In this document: in pieces, positions 8,553-16,873 of the stretch
Layout: every line of letters starts with the position of its first letter
Position numbering within the stretch: the first letter of the stretch is position 1
DNA from: Natrinema altunense
GTDB lineage: Archaea > Halobacteriota > Halobacteria > Halobacteriales > Natrialbaceae
Assembly: GCF_000731985.1 (NCBI RefSeq)
Contig: NZ_JNCS01000001.1
Location: 1 to 64,000, forward strand
Reading direction: 5' to 3'
DNA: 64,000 nt
Program-made: the position numbers and the translations under genes
The notes under the pieces: model-generated
What the model was told of the DNA's origin: nothing
Seen by the model: only the letters and a program-made list of their open reading frames with translations
Database searches by the model: none

Positions 8553-8975
8553 TCAGAAGCCGATGTGCGATGTCGATGCGGGACCGTCGTCGCTCTCGTC
8601 GTCCCCGTCGATGCCACCCTCGTGGGCGAAGGTTACGGCATCGTCGGTCAGGTAGACGGTTCCATCGTCGACGGTAATATCGACGGACGGCAAGGTCGTC
8701 TCGGCCGCTTCGCCGTTGTCGCAGTGGCCCGAACAGGCGTCGAACATCGAGCCGTGTTTCGGGCAGATGAGCTGGCCGTCGCGCATCGCGACGCCACGTC
8801 CCGTATCGAACCGCTGGGCTTCGTGGGTGCAGCGATTGATCCACGCTTCGACACCGTCCTCGCAGGGAACGAGAATCACTTCGTCGGGCTCGCCGTACTG
8901 GTCTCGAACCGTGAACAGCCACGAACGGTTCTCGTGGACCGTCTCGACGGTCGTCAATGGTGTTCGAACACTCAT
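8553..8975 (-). CDS. Rieske [2Fe-2S] domain protein
   Basis: A 140-residue soluble ferredoxin-like protein. The cluster ligands are visible as C49-T-H51 and C71-P-K-H74, the two Cys-His pairs of a Rieske fold, spaced by about 20 residues. It has no membrane anchor or catalytic mononuclear-iron domain, so it may serve as an electron-transfer subunit or a stand-alone NirD-like protein. The ATG at 8975 is preferred; an upstream in-frame ATG would begin inside the palindromic element. The edge of that element (9001) supplies a CTACTATAG sequence about 26 bases before the start, which could act as the promoter. Confidence 0.88.
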   Translation of the reverse strand: MSVRTPLTTVETVHENRSWLFTVRDQYGEPDEVILVPCEDGVEAWINRCTHEAQRFDTGRGVAMRDGQLICPKHGSMFDACSGHCDNGEAAETTLPSVDITVDDGTVYLTDDAVTFAHEGGIDGDDESDDGPASTSHIGF

Positions 8976-9000
8976 CTCGAGCGAACAGTATGGGCGGCCA

Positions 9001-9086
9001 CTATAGTAGCCACTGAAAGTCATTGCACACCTGATCGCACGAGGGCGTCGCGATCAGTGTGTGAATCGTTTCAGTGGCTACTATAG
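9001..9086. repeat. 86-bp palindromic element, copy A
   Basis: The outer arms CTATAGTAGCCACTGAAA (9001-9018) and TTTCAGTGGCTACTATAG (9069-9086) are perfect 18-base reverse complements. The inner arms around CCTGATCGC and GCGATCAG extend the hairpin. A second copy lies at 53434-53517 in the opposite orientation, with 73 of 84 aligned bases identical and no gaps. No open frame fills it. It looks like a MITE or REP-type mobile hairpin. Confidence 0.85.
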
Positions 9087-9130
9087 AAAACGATCCCGGC
9101 GACACACCACGACGACCTGGCTCCGGTCGC

Positions 9131-10039
9131 TCACTCGCCCTCGATTTCCCGTGCCGCCTGCCGGATCAGGTCGTCGTCGATGTGCTCGAGCAGTCGTTTC
9201 TGCCCGCGCTCGGTCCGGCGTTCGATCTCGTCCGCGGAGAGATGCGTTGCGAGCCTGCGGTCGACCTCCCGCTCGCGGAGTTCGGCGAGTCGCGCCGCCT
9301 CGAGGTCGTGATCGTCGGGCAATCGCTCGTCGAAGCGCTCGCCCAACTGCTCGCGGTCGCTCCGCTCGTCGTCGAGTTCCGCCGCTCGACGCATCCAATC
9401 GTAGTGGTTCGCTAGCGGGTCGGGGTAGCCCCGCTCCCGTCGAACGGCCTCGACCACGGTGATTCCCACGCGCGTGCCGCGTCCGGCGGCCATACTCGCC
9501 TGGTAACCGGTCTCTCCGTACGGTGACGCGACGAAGAGCCCGTCGACCGGCGTGGTCCCGTCGCGCTCGGCGTAGCTCTTGTCGAAGTGCTCGCGTTCCT
9601 CGCCGTCGTACTCGAACGTCTCGAACATCGCCGTCTCGTCGTCGAGCCCGCGCATGTACTCGCCGTCGTAGCGCGTTGCCGCGATCACCCGCCGAGCGGT
9701 GACCCGATCCCCGTCCTGCGTACGAACGCGGAACCCCTGCCGATCCTCGGCGCGCTCGAGTGACTCGACGAGGTCGGCGACGATCTCACACCCCGCCTGC
9801 TCGGCGTGGTCGTGTATCAGTCCGTACAGCGTCTCGATGTCGATCCCCGCCGGGAAGCCGAGGTAGTTCTCGAGGTAGGCACAGCGCCGAATCGAGGACC
9901 GCCCGCGGTCGAAGACGACCGTGTCCAGACCGTATCGGGCGGTGAAAACGCCGGCTGCACAGCCCGCGGGACCGCCGCCGATCACGACGACGTCGTGATC
10001 GAACGCCGCCGCCGTGTGGCTCGTCTCCGACGACCTCAT
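9131..10039 (-). CDS. FAD-dependent NAD(P)/thioredoxin-reductase-like oxidoreductase
   Basis: A 302-residue flavoprotein with an N-terminal Rossmann motif VVVIGGGPAGCAAG (residues 17-30) and the second FAD contact DGLFVASPYGETGYQASMAAGRG. There is no CxxC pair, so it is not a true thioredoxin reductase. The last 90 residues form a charged extension (DDERSDREQLGERF onward). It is the last gene of the iron-uptake unit, and its ATG overlaps the stop of the preceding lipoprotein gene (10036-10039). Its position suggests a role in reducing or releasing iron from the imported chelate, but this is inferred from context only. Confidence 0.82.
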   Translation of the reverse strand: MRSSETSHTAAAFDHDVVVIGGGPAGCAAGVFTARYGLDTVVFDRGRSSIRRCAYLENYLGFPAGIDIETLYGLIHDHAEQAGCEIVADLVESLERAEDRQGFRVRTQDGDRVTARRVIAATRYDGEYMRGLDDETAMFETFEYDGEEREHFDKSYAERDGTTPVDGLFVASPYGETGYQASMAAGRGTRVGITVVEAVRRERGYPDPLANHYDWMRRAAELDDERSDREQLGERFDERLPDDHDLEAARLAELREREVDRRLATHLSADEIERRTERGQKRLLEHIDDDLIRQAAREIEGE

Positions 10040-11169
10040 CGCTCGAACGCTCCGGTGACGATATCTGCGACCCGCTGGCGGTCGAACAGCCGTTCGTCCC
10101 CGAACTCCTCGGGGTAGAGGTCACGAACCGCTCGCTCGAGCTGGAAGAGGTGGATGATCGGCCCCTGGTAGGTCAGACCGCCGTAGATGACGCGGTCGTT
10201 TTGGACCGCCCGCAGTTCGCTCGCGACGTCGTGGTTCCGGAGGTGTGAGACGATCTCGTCCTCGAAGTACGCCTGCGTGATTTCGCCTTGCATCCTGATC
10301 GCGATGGCGTCCGGATCGATCTCCAACAGCGTTTCGTAGTCGATGATGCCACCGCCAGCCTGTGCGTCCGCGATGCCGTTCCGAGCGAGACTATCTCCGA
10401 CGTTCAGGTCGTTCCAGTGTTTGGACTGCGTCCCGGAGCCGATCAGGTACGGGTAGAACGATTCCGGCGGCACCTCGGCCGGGTAGAGAACCGCAATGTT
10501 CGGCGTTTCGTCCGGAATCCGTGCTCGAACGGCGGCGAGCACGTCGTCGTGATACTCCTTGAAGGCCTCGTACCGTGCCTGCTCCTGGAACACGTCCGCG
10601 ACCGTTTCGAACGCCTCGTACATCGTGTAGGCCGTGTAGTCGTGCCAGTCGTAGGCGCGAGAGAAGATCGTGTTACCGACGAACGGCGCGACGGTCTCTC
10701 GGATCTCGTCGACGTCGGCCCGACTCCACTGGAGGCGATTCACCATGAAGTTCGGGTCGATGAGGTGGACGTCGGCCCCGAGTTCGTAGAAGATCTCTTT
10801 GCCGGTACCGTCCTGATAGAGTTCGACGAGGTCGTTCTCGTCGACGGAAACGCCCGGTAGCTCGTCGTATACGTGCGCTGCGAACCGGGCGCGGACGCCG
10901 ATGGCTGCCAGTCCGTCGCCCTGGCCGAGTGCGACGCCCATGTCCGCGTAATCGCCCGTGTAAGGGACCCACGTTTCGGGAACCGCGTCGAACTCGACGG
11001 TGCCGACGGGCTCCATCGTCACCGAGTACGATCCGTCCGTGTCCTCGGATGATTCCGTTCCCGGATCGCCCGTACAGCCAGCGAGCAGTCCCCCGCCGAG
11101 TACGGTGCCACCGTATTCCAGTGCATCTCTGCGCGTCGGTCCCGCAGTCGTCTCGTCGGTCTCTCTCAT
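10036..11169 (-). CDS. ABC transporter substrate-binding lipoprotein 1 (iron/siderophore type)
   Basis: A 377-residue secreted lipoprotein. The twin-arginine segment PTRRDALEYGG is followed by a hydrophobic stretch and the lipobox LLAGC (Cys32). The body shows the two-lobed TroA/FepB-type pattern of helical-backbone binding proteins (VHLIDPNFM, IDPDAIAIRMQG, VYGGLTYQGP-like ending), as used for ferric siderophores, haem or cobalamin. It is one of three tandem paralogues in this operon. The gene starts within the stop of an 89-codon ORF (ATGA) and ends within the start of the oxidoreductase. Confidence 0.86.
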   Translation of the reverse strand: MRETDETTAGPTRRDALEYGGTVLGGGLLAGCTGDPGTESSEDTDGSYSVTMEPVGTVEFDAVPETWVPYTGDYADMGVALGQGDGLAAIGVRARFAAHVYDELPGVSVDENDLVELYQDGTGKEIFYELGADVHLIDPNFMVNRLQWSRADVDEIRETVAPFVGNTIFSRAYDWHDYTAYTMYEAFETVADVFQEQARYEAFKEYHDDVLAAVRARIPDETPNIAVLYPAEVPPESFYPYLIGSGTQSKHWNDLNVGDSLARNGIADAQAGGGIIDYETLLEIDPDAIAIRMQGEITQAYFEDEIVSHLRNHDVASELRAVQNDRVIYGGLTYQGPIIHLFQLERAVRDLYPEEFGDERLFDRQRVADIVTGAFER

Positions 11170-11435
11170 AGATCGCTCCCTTCATTACCGATGGTCGTCC
11201 TGCCGGTACTCGAACCGCCGATTGGCCTCACGGAGGCGGAACGGTTGCCGCCCTTTCCGTCCGAGACGACCCGGGGATCCGAACGTGTGCGGGCTCGAGA
11301 CGACTCTCCGTCCTCGTCGGCAACCATCAGCTTGCCACAGTCACCGCGACGGACGTGCCACGCCGGCAGGGAGGGACTGTCGTCCTCTTCGGACTCGCGG
11401 AAGGCCCGTGTAATCGTCCACTCTCGAGCGCGCAT
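11166..11435 (-). CDS. small ORF coupled on both sides in the iron operon
   Basis: An 89-codon frame that exactly fills the space between two binding-protein genes. Its ATG directly follows the upstream stop (TGAATG), and its TGA overlaps the next ATG (ATGA at 11166-11169). The product is hydrophilic, with one cysteine and one histidine (WHVRRGDCGKL), and has no signal peptide or membrane helix. No family is recognised. The exact coupling argues that it is translated, if only to carry ribosomes to the next gene; low-complexity composition in the second half argues for caution. Confidence 0.5.
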   Translation of the reverse strand: MRAREWTITRAFRESEEDDSPSLPAWHVRRGDCGKLMVADEDGESSRARTRSDPRVVSDGKGGNRSASVRPIGGSSTGRTTIGNEGSDL

Positions 11436-12602
11436 TCACCGTGCCCCCGTGATGATCTCCGCGACCGCCTGGCGGTCGAACAGGTCGTTCTCACTGGTGA
11501 TGTCGCCGAACGTGTCCGGGTAGAGTTGTTTCGCCCCACGTTCGGTCAGAAAGAGATTGTGGATCGGTCCCTGACGGAGATACCCGCCCCGATAGACACG
11601 GCCGTTCCTGACGGCTGTCAGTTCGGTCGCGATGGGGTGGTCTCGCATGTACTCGAGGACCGTTTCACGGAACGCCGACGCTGACTTTTGTTCGTGCCCG
11701 CGAACGAGGAGGACGTCGGGATCGATCTCGAGGAGGGCCTCGTAATCGAGCTTGCTGCGGTTCTCGGTGCTGAGATTCTCGATGCCGGTCCCGGTGAGCG
11801 CGTCCGCAACGCCGAGATCGTTCCACTGCTTTTTGCTCGTTCCCTCATCATTGAGTCGGTAGGGCGAGAACGTTTCCGGTTCGTCCGTTCCCTCGTACGT
11901 CAGCAGGACGTTCGGGCGCTCGTCCGCGGGCGGCATTCGCGACTGAACGTCGGCGATAAATTCGTCGTGAAGTCGTTTGAGAGCCTCGAACCGCTCTCTC
12001 TCCTGAAACAGTGTCGCCATCTTTTCGAACGCCTGGTACAGCGTGTAGTACCGGTACTCGTGCCAACTGTCGGACTGTCTGAAAATCATGTTCCCGACGA
12101 ACGGGCCGACGGCTTCGCTGAGTTCGTCGATATCGGATCGGTCCCAGTCGAACCAGTTGCGTAGCATTCCAGTGTCGATGAGATGGACGTCGTTGTCCAT
12201 CTCGTAGAACAGTTCTTTGTCCATCTCCGCCTCGACCAAGTCGTTCGTCGCGATCCGCTCGCGATCGACGCTCACTCCCGGGAGTTCGTCGTAGATATCG
12301 GTATAGTACTCACTGGCCTGACCGATCCCGGTCATTCCGTCCGCCTGCCCCAGCGCAACGCCCATATCGGCGTAATCCCCGCCGTACGGAACCCATTTCG
12401 TCGGGACGGATTCGAACGTCACCTCGCCCATCGGTTCCATCGTCACCGAGTGCGAGCCGTTCTTGGATGAGGCAGGCTGTTCGCTCTGGCCAACGAGGTC
12501 CGAACAGCCCGCGAGGGAAACGCTGGCAACGAGCGCCCCGCCGTATTGTAGTGCGTCTCTGCGCGTCGGGACCGCGGTCGTGCTAGTGCTTTCGTCGGTC
12601 AT
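11436..12602 (-). CDS. ABC transporter substrate-binding lipoprotein 2 (iron/siderophore type)
   Basis: A 388-residue paralogue of its neighbours. PTRRDALQYGG and the lipobox SLAGC (Cys33) mark a Tat-exported lipoprotein. The binding domain shares SVTMEPMGEV, DYADMGVALGQADG, DVHLIDTGML and the C-terminal LFDRQAVAEIITGA block with the other two. The start at 12602 is preferred over a longer frame because it overlaps the upstream stop by four bases and places the Tat motif at residue 13. It probably delivers iron chelates to the FecCD permease encoded upstream. Confidence 0.86.
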   Translation of the reverse strand: MTDESTSTTAVPTRRDALQYGGALVASVSLAGCSDLVGQSEQPASSKNGSHSVTMEPMGEVTFESVPTKWVPYGGDYADMGVALGQADGMTGIGQASEYYTDIYDELPGVSVDRERIATNDLVEAEMDKELFYEMDNDVHLIDTGMLRNWFDWDRSDIDELSEAVGPFVGNMIFRQSDSWHEYRYYTLYQAFEKMATLFQERERFEALKRLHDEFIADVQSRMPPADERPNVLLTYEGTDEPETFSPYRLNDEGTSKKQWNDLGVADALTGTGIENLSTENRSKLDYEALLEIDPDVLLVRGHEQKSASAFRETVLEYMRDHPIATELTAVRNGRVYRGGYLRQGPIHNLFLTERGAKQLYPDTFGDITSENDLFDRQAVAEIITGAR

Positions 12603-13789
12603 GCGTTGCTGTCTCCAGTGATAATGTCGGCAACCGCTTGTCGGTCGAACAACTGTTCGTCCGCGGGAATCTCGGGATACGGACCCTCCGTATAGGTCGG
12701 CCACTCGCCGAACTCCTCGGGATAGAGCTGTTTGGCCGTCATCTCGAGTTGAAACAGGTTCAGGATCGGCCCTTGATACCGCGCCCCCTGAGCGTGGATT
12801 CGACCGGCTTCGACCGCGGAGAGTTGCTGTCCGACAGCGTGGGTCCGTAGCCCTGCTCGGATCCCGGGTATATCCGTTTCTGGGTGCATCCCGCCCAGCG
12901 TGAGGATGACGTCCGGATCCGCCTCGAGCAGCATCTCCATGTCGACTGCGTCACCGGAGGACACCTCGTCACCGAAGGCATCGGTCGGCGCGAGCGGTCG
13001 GACGTGTGCGGTCAGGAAGCCGGGCGTATCAACAGTATAAACGTACGGACTCTCGACGTCGCTGAACCCAGCCAGCACCGCGGTCGGACGGTCGCGTTCC
13101 GGGGGGAGGTTTTCTTCGATCGTCTCCAGCAGGTTCGTGTGGATCGTCGAGAGCGCCTCGTACCGTGACTCCTCTTGGAATACCGTTGCGACCTTCTCGA
13201 ACATCTCCCAGAGGGTGTAATACTGGTAGCGGTCGACCCAGTCGGCTGGCGGCTGGTCGCGTCTATCGCTGAATTTGTTACCGAACCACGGAGAAATGCG
13301 TTCTCGTACCTCCTCGATGTCCTCGGCGTCCCAGCTATCGAGAGCAGCCACGCTCGCCGGGTCGGCGAGATGAATATCGCTGTCGAGTTGGTAGAGCGTC
13401 TCCTTGTCCGGTTCCCAGGACGAGTACAACCCGCTCCAATCCACCGTGACACCGGGTAGTCGGTCAGTGAATTGGGCCCACAATCGATCGTAGTACTCGG
13501 GCGCATGCATCGCGTTCACGTCGTCCCCGCGTCCGAGGGCGAACGCCATCCCGGCCAGATGGCTCAGTCGCGTGAATATGCTCACCGGCGGCGAGTCGAA
13601 CCCGACGGCTCCCATCGGGGCCATTGTGACCGAATACGATCCGCCACTGGACGGTCCCGCAGTCTCGTCCCCGTTGCTCTGACCGGCTAGATCCGAACAT
13701 CCCGAGAGGGTGACTCCGGCTGTGAGCGTCATGCCGTATTTTAGTGCATCTCTGCGCGTCGGTGGCTCGCGTCTCGTTTCGCCTCCCAT
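12599..13789 (-). CDS. ABC transporter substrate-binding lipoprotein 3 (iron/siderophore type)
   Basis: A 396-residue Tat lipoprotein (PTRRDALKYGM, lipobox TLSGC, Cys31) and the first gene of its transcription unit. It shares SYSVTMAPMG, the FNLFQLEMTAKQLYPEEFG-like region and the LFDRQAVADIITG ending with the other two copies, but it is the most diverged in the middle, which suggests a different ligand. The ATG at 13789 lies about 27 bases from a TATA-like CTTATTAG between two TTAGG-N4-CCTAA operators, so the mRNA is probably leaderless and iron-regulated. Confidence 0.86.
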   Translation of the reverse strand: MGGETRREPPTRRDALKYGMTLTAGVTLSGCSDLAGQSNGDETAGPSSGGSYSVTMAPMGAVGFDSPPVSIFTRLSHLAGMAFALGRGDDVNAMHAPEYYDRLWAQFTDRLPGVTVDWSGLYSSWEPDKETLYQLDSDIHLADPASVAALDSWDAEDIEEVRERISPWFGNKFSDRRDQPPADWVDRYQYYTLWEMFEKVATVFQEESRYEALSTIHTNLLETIEENLPPERDRPTAVLAGFSDVESPYVYTVDTPGFLTAHVRPLAPTDAFGDEVSSGDAVDMEMLLEADPDVILTLGGMHPETDIPGIRAGLRTHAVGQQLSAVEAGRIHAQGARYQGPILNLFQLEMTAKQLYPEEFGEWPTYTEGPYPEIPADEQLFDRQAVADIITGDSNA

Positions 13790-13795
13790 TACTTT

Positions 13796-13843
13796 TTAGG
13801 CCCACCTAAAAACTAATAAGCGCTCTGTTTTAGGATAGCCTAA
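13796..13843 (-). promoter_or_regulatory. paired iron-type operators and TATA box of the binding-protein operon
   Basis: TTAGG-CCCA-CCTAA (13796-13809, extending to a perfect 8-base inverted repeat at 13793-13812) and TTAGG-ATAG-CCTAA (13830-13843) flank a TATA-like CTTATTAG (minus strand, 13813-13820). The motif matches the palindrome bound by haloarchaeal DtxR-family iron regulators (Idr1/Idr2 type). The two sites start 34 bases apart. Confidence 0.82.
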
Positions 13844-14131
13844 GGATTGGTTCGCGACCGATTTCCACGAGAGCGGATCGACGACCCTTTCGGAAGGACC
13901 GATAATCTCGACGGCTGTGTGCTCTACAGTGTGGCAGACGGCTCTGCGATGCGAGCAGTTCTTCGTGGTGTTTCGCTCGATGACCCGTCCACCTATCAGC
14001 GAAACGACCGTATTGTCTTCCTGACAGGCCTCGCGTTCTGGGCACACACCAGCGTCGTCCGGCTGGCGGGTTTCGAAGGGAGCCTCGGCCAGACGATCCG
14101 TGGGTGCTGCTCGCCCGACATTCGGTCACCG

Positions 14132-15262
14132 TCAGATTTCACCCATGTTTTCCTGTTTTCGCATCAGATAGAGGAAGTACGGACCACCGAGGAGGCCGGT
14201 GACGATGCCGACAGGGACCTGGGTGGGACTCAGTGCGAGTCGCGCGCCCACGTCGGCACCGACCATCAGTGCCGGACCGACGAACAGACAGCCGACGATC
14301 AACTTCTTCGAGTCGCTCCCGACGAGGTTTCGGACCATGTGCGGGACGATGAGGCCGACGAAGCCGACGATGCCAGCGACCGCGATACTCGCCGCCGCCG
14401 CGAGGACCGCGACACCGGACAGCGCGAACCGAACCTTCTCGATCGACATCCCCAGCGATTTCGCCGTCCGTTCGCCAAGGAGGAGGACGTTCATCTGGCG
14501 CGATCCCGCGATGGAGAGCAAGACGACCACGACCGTCCACGGAAGCACGAGTCGGACCTGTTCCCAGTCCGTCCCGGTGAGCGACCCCGTGGTCCACGCG
14601 ATGGCCGACTGGACGATGCCGATATCGTCCGCGAAGAAAAACAGCGCCGTCTGGAGCGAGCCGAAGATCGTCCCGACGATGACCCCTGCGAGGACCAGCC
14701 GAACCGGGGAGGTCCCGTTCTTCCAGGCGATCACGTAGACGATGAGAAAGGCACCGGCACCTCCCAGAGCTGCGATCAGCGGAAGAAACGCCGTCAGACT
14801 CCCGAACACGACGAGCGTTAGCAGGATCATCAATCCCGCACCGGAAGAGACACCGAGAATGAACGGGCTCGCGAGTTCGTTCCGAGTGACGGCCTGGAAA
14901 ATCGCCCCGGAGACGCCGAGATTCATGCCGACGAGGGCTCCAACCACGACCCGCGGAAGCCGAATGTTCCAGACGATGAGACTTTCCTGGCTCATCTCCG
15001 GCATCGCCTCTCCCAGCAAGAAGGCGTCCCACGCCTGCGGATTGAACACGACGCTCGGGTTGAATACCGCACGCCACGCCTCGAGGAACGTCATCGAGTA
15101 AGCACCGAAACTCACCTGGATCAAACCACCGGCGACGACGACAGCGAGACTACCGAGCACCACCGAGAGGAGTGCCGGATCGAAGAGCCAACCGACCCGC
15201 GTCTCGTTTCGCGTCGATCTCGCGGTCCGATCCGTCTCGACGTGCGAGCGTTCCCCGCTCAT
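14132..15262 (-). CDS. FecCD-family ABC transporter permease
   Basis: A 376-residue membrane protein with about nine to ten hydrophobic helices. Family motifs are WNIRLPRVVVGALVGMNLG near the N-terminus, SPFILGVSSGAG and FVGLIVPHMVRNLVGSD, the cytoplasmic loop that contacts the ATPase, plus GRIGADVGAR-like residues (VGADVGARLAL). This is the translocation subunit of a BtuCD/FhuBCG-type importer for siderophore, haem or cobalamin. No ATPase gene lies anywhere near it, which is odd. Its ATG overlaps the stop of a 62-codon ORF (ATGA), which itself starts at the iron-operator promoter. Confidence 0.92.
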   Translation of the reverse strand: MSGERSHVETDRTARSTRNETRVGWLFDPALLSVVLGSLAVVVAGGLIQVSFGAYSMTFLEAWRAVFNPSVVFNPQAWDAFLLGEAMPEMSQESLIVWNIRLPRVVVGALVGMNLGVSGAIFQAVTRNELASPFILGVSSGAGLMILLTLVVFGSLTAFLPLIAALGGAGAFLIVYVIAWKNGTSPVRLVLAGVIVGTIFGSLQTALFFFADDIGIVQSAIAWTTGSLTGTDWEQVRLVLPWTVVVVLLSIAGSRQMNVLLLGERTAKSLGMSIEKVRFALSGVAVLAAAASIAVAGIVGFVGLIVPHMVRNLVGSDSKKLIVGCLFVGPALMVGADVGARLALSPTQVPVGIVTGLLGGPYFLYLMRKQENMGEI

Positions 15263-15447
15263 CGCGGAACCTCATCGAGCGGTTCGACTGGGATCGTGTG
15301 CGAGACTCGGTCTCGATGTCGGTTTGCCGTCCCGTCGTCACTGGTGGACTGCGACCACCGCGAGAGCGACACGCCACCAAGGACTGGCGTGTCGTATTTT
15401 CGGTGGTGTCGACCAGTGGGTGTGCCGATATCCCCGCATTCGTTCAT
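15259..15447 (-). CDS. small leader ORF of the permease operon
   Basis: A 62-codon frame that begins about 26-33 bases downstream of the TATA-like CTTTATTG, where a leaderless haloarchaeal transcript would start, and ends with a TGA overlapping the permease ATG. The product is polar (MNECGDIGTPTGRHHRKY... with one Cys and several His) and matches no family I know. Its position between an iron-regulated promoter and the permease suggests either a tiny metal-linked protein or a leader for translational coupling. Without it, the permease would have an untranslated leader of nearly 200 bases. Confidence 0.5.
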   Translation of the reverse strand: MNECGDIGTPTGRHHRKYDTPVLGGVSLSRWSQSTSDDGTANRHRDRVSHTIPVEPLDEVPR

Positions 15448-15457
15448 CGTATTGCTT

Positions 15458-15505
15458 TTAGGCAAACCTAAACAATAAAGACGTTCCGGTTTTAGGTCGG
15501 CCTAA
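15458..15505 (-). promoter_or_regulatory. paired iron-type operators and TATA box of the permease operon
   Basis: TTAGG-CAAA-CCTAA (15458-15471) and TTAGG-TCGG-CCTAA (15492-15505) flank a TATA-like CTTTATTG (minus strand, 15473-15480). The two sites start 34 bases apart, exactly as in the other promoter at 13796-13843. The stretch from 15506 to 15774 holds no gene. Confidence 0.82.
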
Positions 15506-15774
15506 TACACCACCTCGCAGCGGGAATTACCGCATCGCGACCACATCGACGAGCCCAGCCGGAAGGGCACGGCCGCAATGAGATACTCGCCACCGTCGGC
15601 GCTGTGCTCTCGCGGACGATTTCGTCGGTCACGGATCGACTCGGTCGTCCGAACCCGGTCGCCGGCGGTCGCGGCCAGGTTTGGTATCGCAGTAATTAAT
15701 TTATGTAGAGGGCTGTGCTCCCGCAGTGCCGGCGCAAACGTCAGCGTTACGGCGACTCGCCGGTCAGTTCGGGT

Positions 15775-16764
15775 ATGGATGTCCCGTGCGTTCGCGTCGC
15801 TCCCGAAGCTGGAGAAGCAACGCGTTCGACGCTCGCCGACGCGGATCTGATCGACGACGAGTACGAGATCGCCGTCGACGACGGCTGGCTTTACATCCCC
15901 GTCGCCGACCCCGACGCCGCCTCGTCGCTGCTCGAGGACGGCGAGATCGTCTCGCGAACGGTCGCCGAACGCGAGAGCCAGACGATGCCCGCCGATCTCC
16001 TCGCGTTCGATCCGACCTACGAACGCCTCGGCGAGGCGGCGCTTATCGACGAGGACGATCCCGACCGCGCGCGGGCGATCGCGGATGCGATCCTCGAGTC
16101 GGATCTCCCCGTCGAGACGGTACTGAACAAGGCCTCGAAGGTCAAAGGCGAAACTCGGGTTCGGGACTGGGAGTTGCTCGCGGGCAACAACACCGAAGTC
16201 GTCCACCGGGAGTACGGCTGTGAGTTCCTGTTGGACCTCGCTGCGGTCTACTTCTCGCCGCGGCTCGCGACCGAGCGCCACCGCGTGACCGAGCAGGTCG
16301 ACGCGGGCGAGCGCGCGTTCGACATGTTCGCAGGCGTCGGCCCGTTCGTGATCCCGTTCGCGAAGCGCGGCGCGGAGTGTCTCGGTGTCGATATCAACGC
16401 GGACGCGATCGACTACCTCCGCGAGAACGCCCGCCGGAACGGCGTCGCAGACCGGGTGACCGCGATCAACGACGACGTCCGTACCGTCGCCGCCGAGTAC
16501 GAGGGCTGGGCCGATCGGCTCGTGATGAACCTTCCCCACAGCGCCGACGAGTTCCTCGCGTCGGCCGTGAGCCTGGCCGGCGAGGACTGTACCCTCCACT
16601 ATTACGACATTCAACACGAAGACGACCCATTCGGACCGGGCGAACGCGCGATCCGTGCGGCTGCGGAACCCGAGTACGAGGTCACCGTCGAGACTCGCCA
16701 CACCGTCCGCTCGTACGCCCCACACGAACTGAACGTCTGTCTCGACGTTCGACTCGAGCGATAA
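15775..16764 (+). CDS. trm5: tRNA (guanine37-N1)-methyltransferase Trm5
   Basis: A 329-residue class I SAM-dependent methyltransferase that methylates G37 of tRNA, which prevents frameshifting and is the first step toward wyosine. DMFAGVGPFVIPFAKRG is the SAM-binding loop, NKASKVKGETRVRDWELLAG matches the Trm5 substrate region, and MNLPHSADEFL is the catalytic N-L-P motif. The ATG at 15775 starts right before the N-terminal conserved strand (MDVPCVRV), and a longer frame upstream is unconserved. It sits next to a tRNA gene, probably by coincidence. Confidence 0.93.
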   Translation: MDVPCVRVAPEAGEATRSTLADADLIDDEYEIAVDDGWLYIPVADPDAASSLLEDGEIVSRTVAERESQTMPADLLAFDPTYERLGEAALIDEDDPDRARAIADAILESDLPVETVLNKASKVKGETRVRDWELLAGNNTEVVHREYGCEFLLDLAAVYFSPRLATERHRVTEQVDAGERAFDMFAGVGPFVIPFAKRGAECLGVDINADAIDYLRENARRNGVADRVTAINDDVRTVAAEYEGWADRLVMNLPHSADEFLASAVSLAGEDCTLHYYDIQHEDDPFGPGERAIRAAAEPEYEVTVETRHTVRSYAPHELNVCLDVRLER

Positions 16765-16873
16765 CGGAACGTTCCGGTCGCAGGAATCCGGACGCGTAAC
16801 TCCGTCACACGACCGGATCGATTCGCAACCCTTATGCAGGATATCGTCCCTACGAATAAACGCGAACGAGCGT

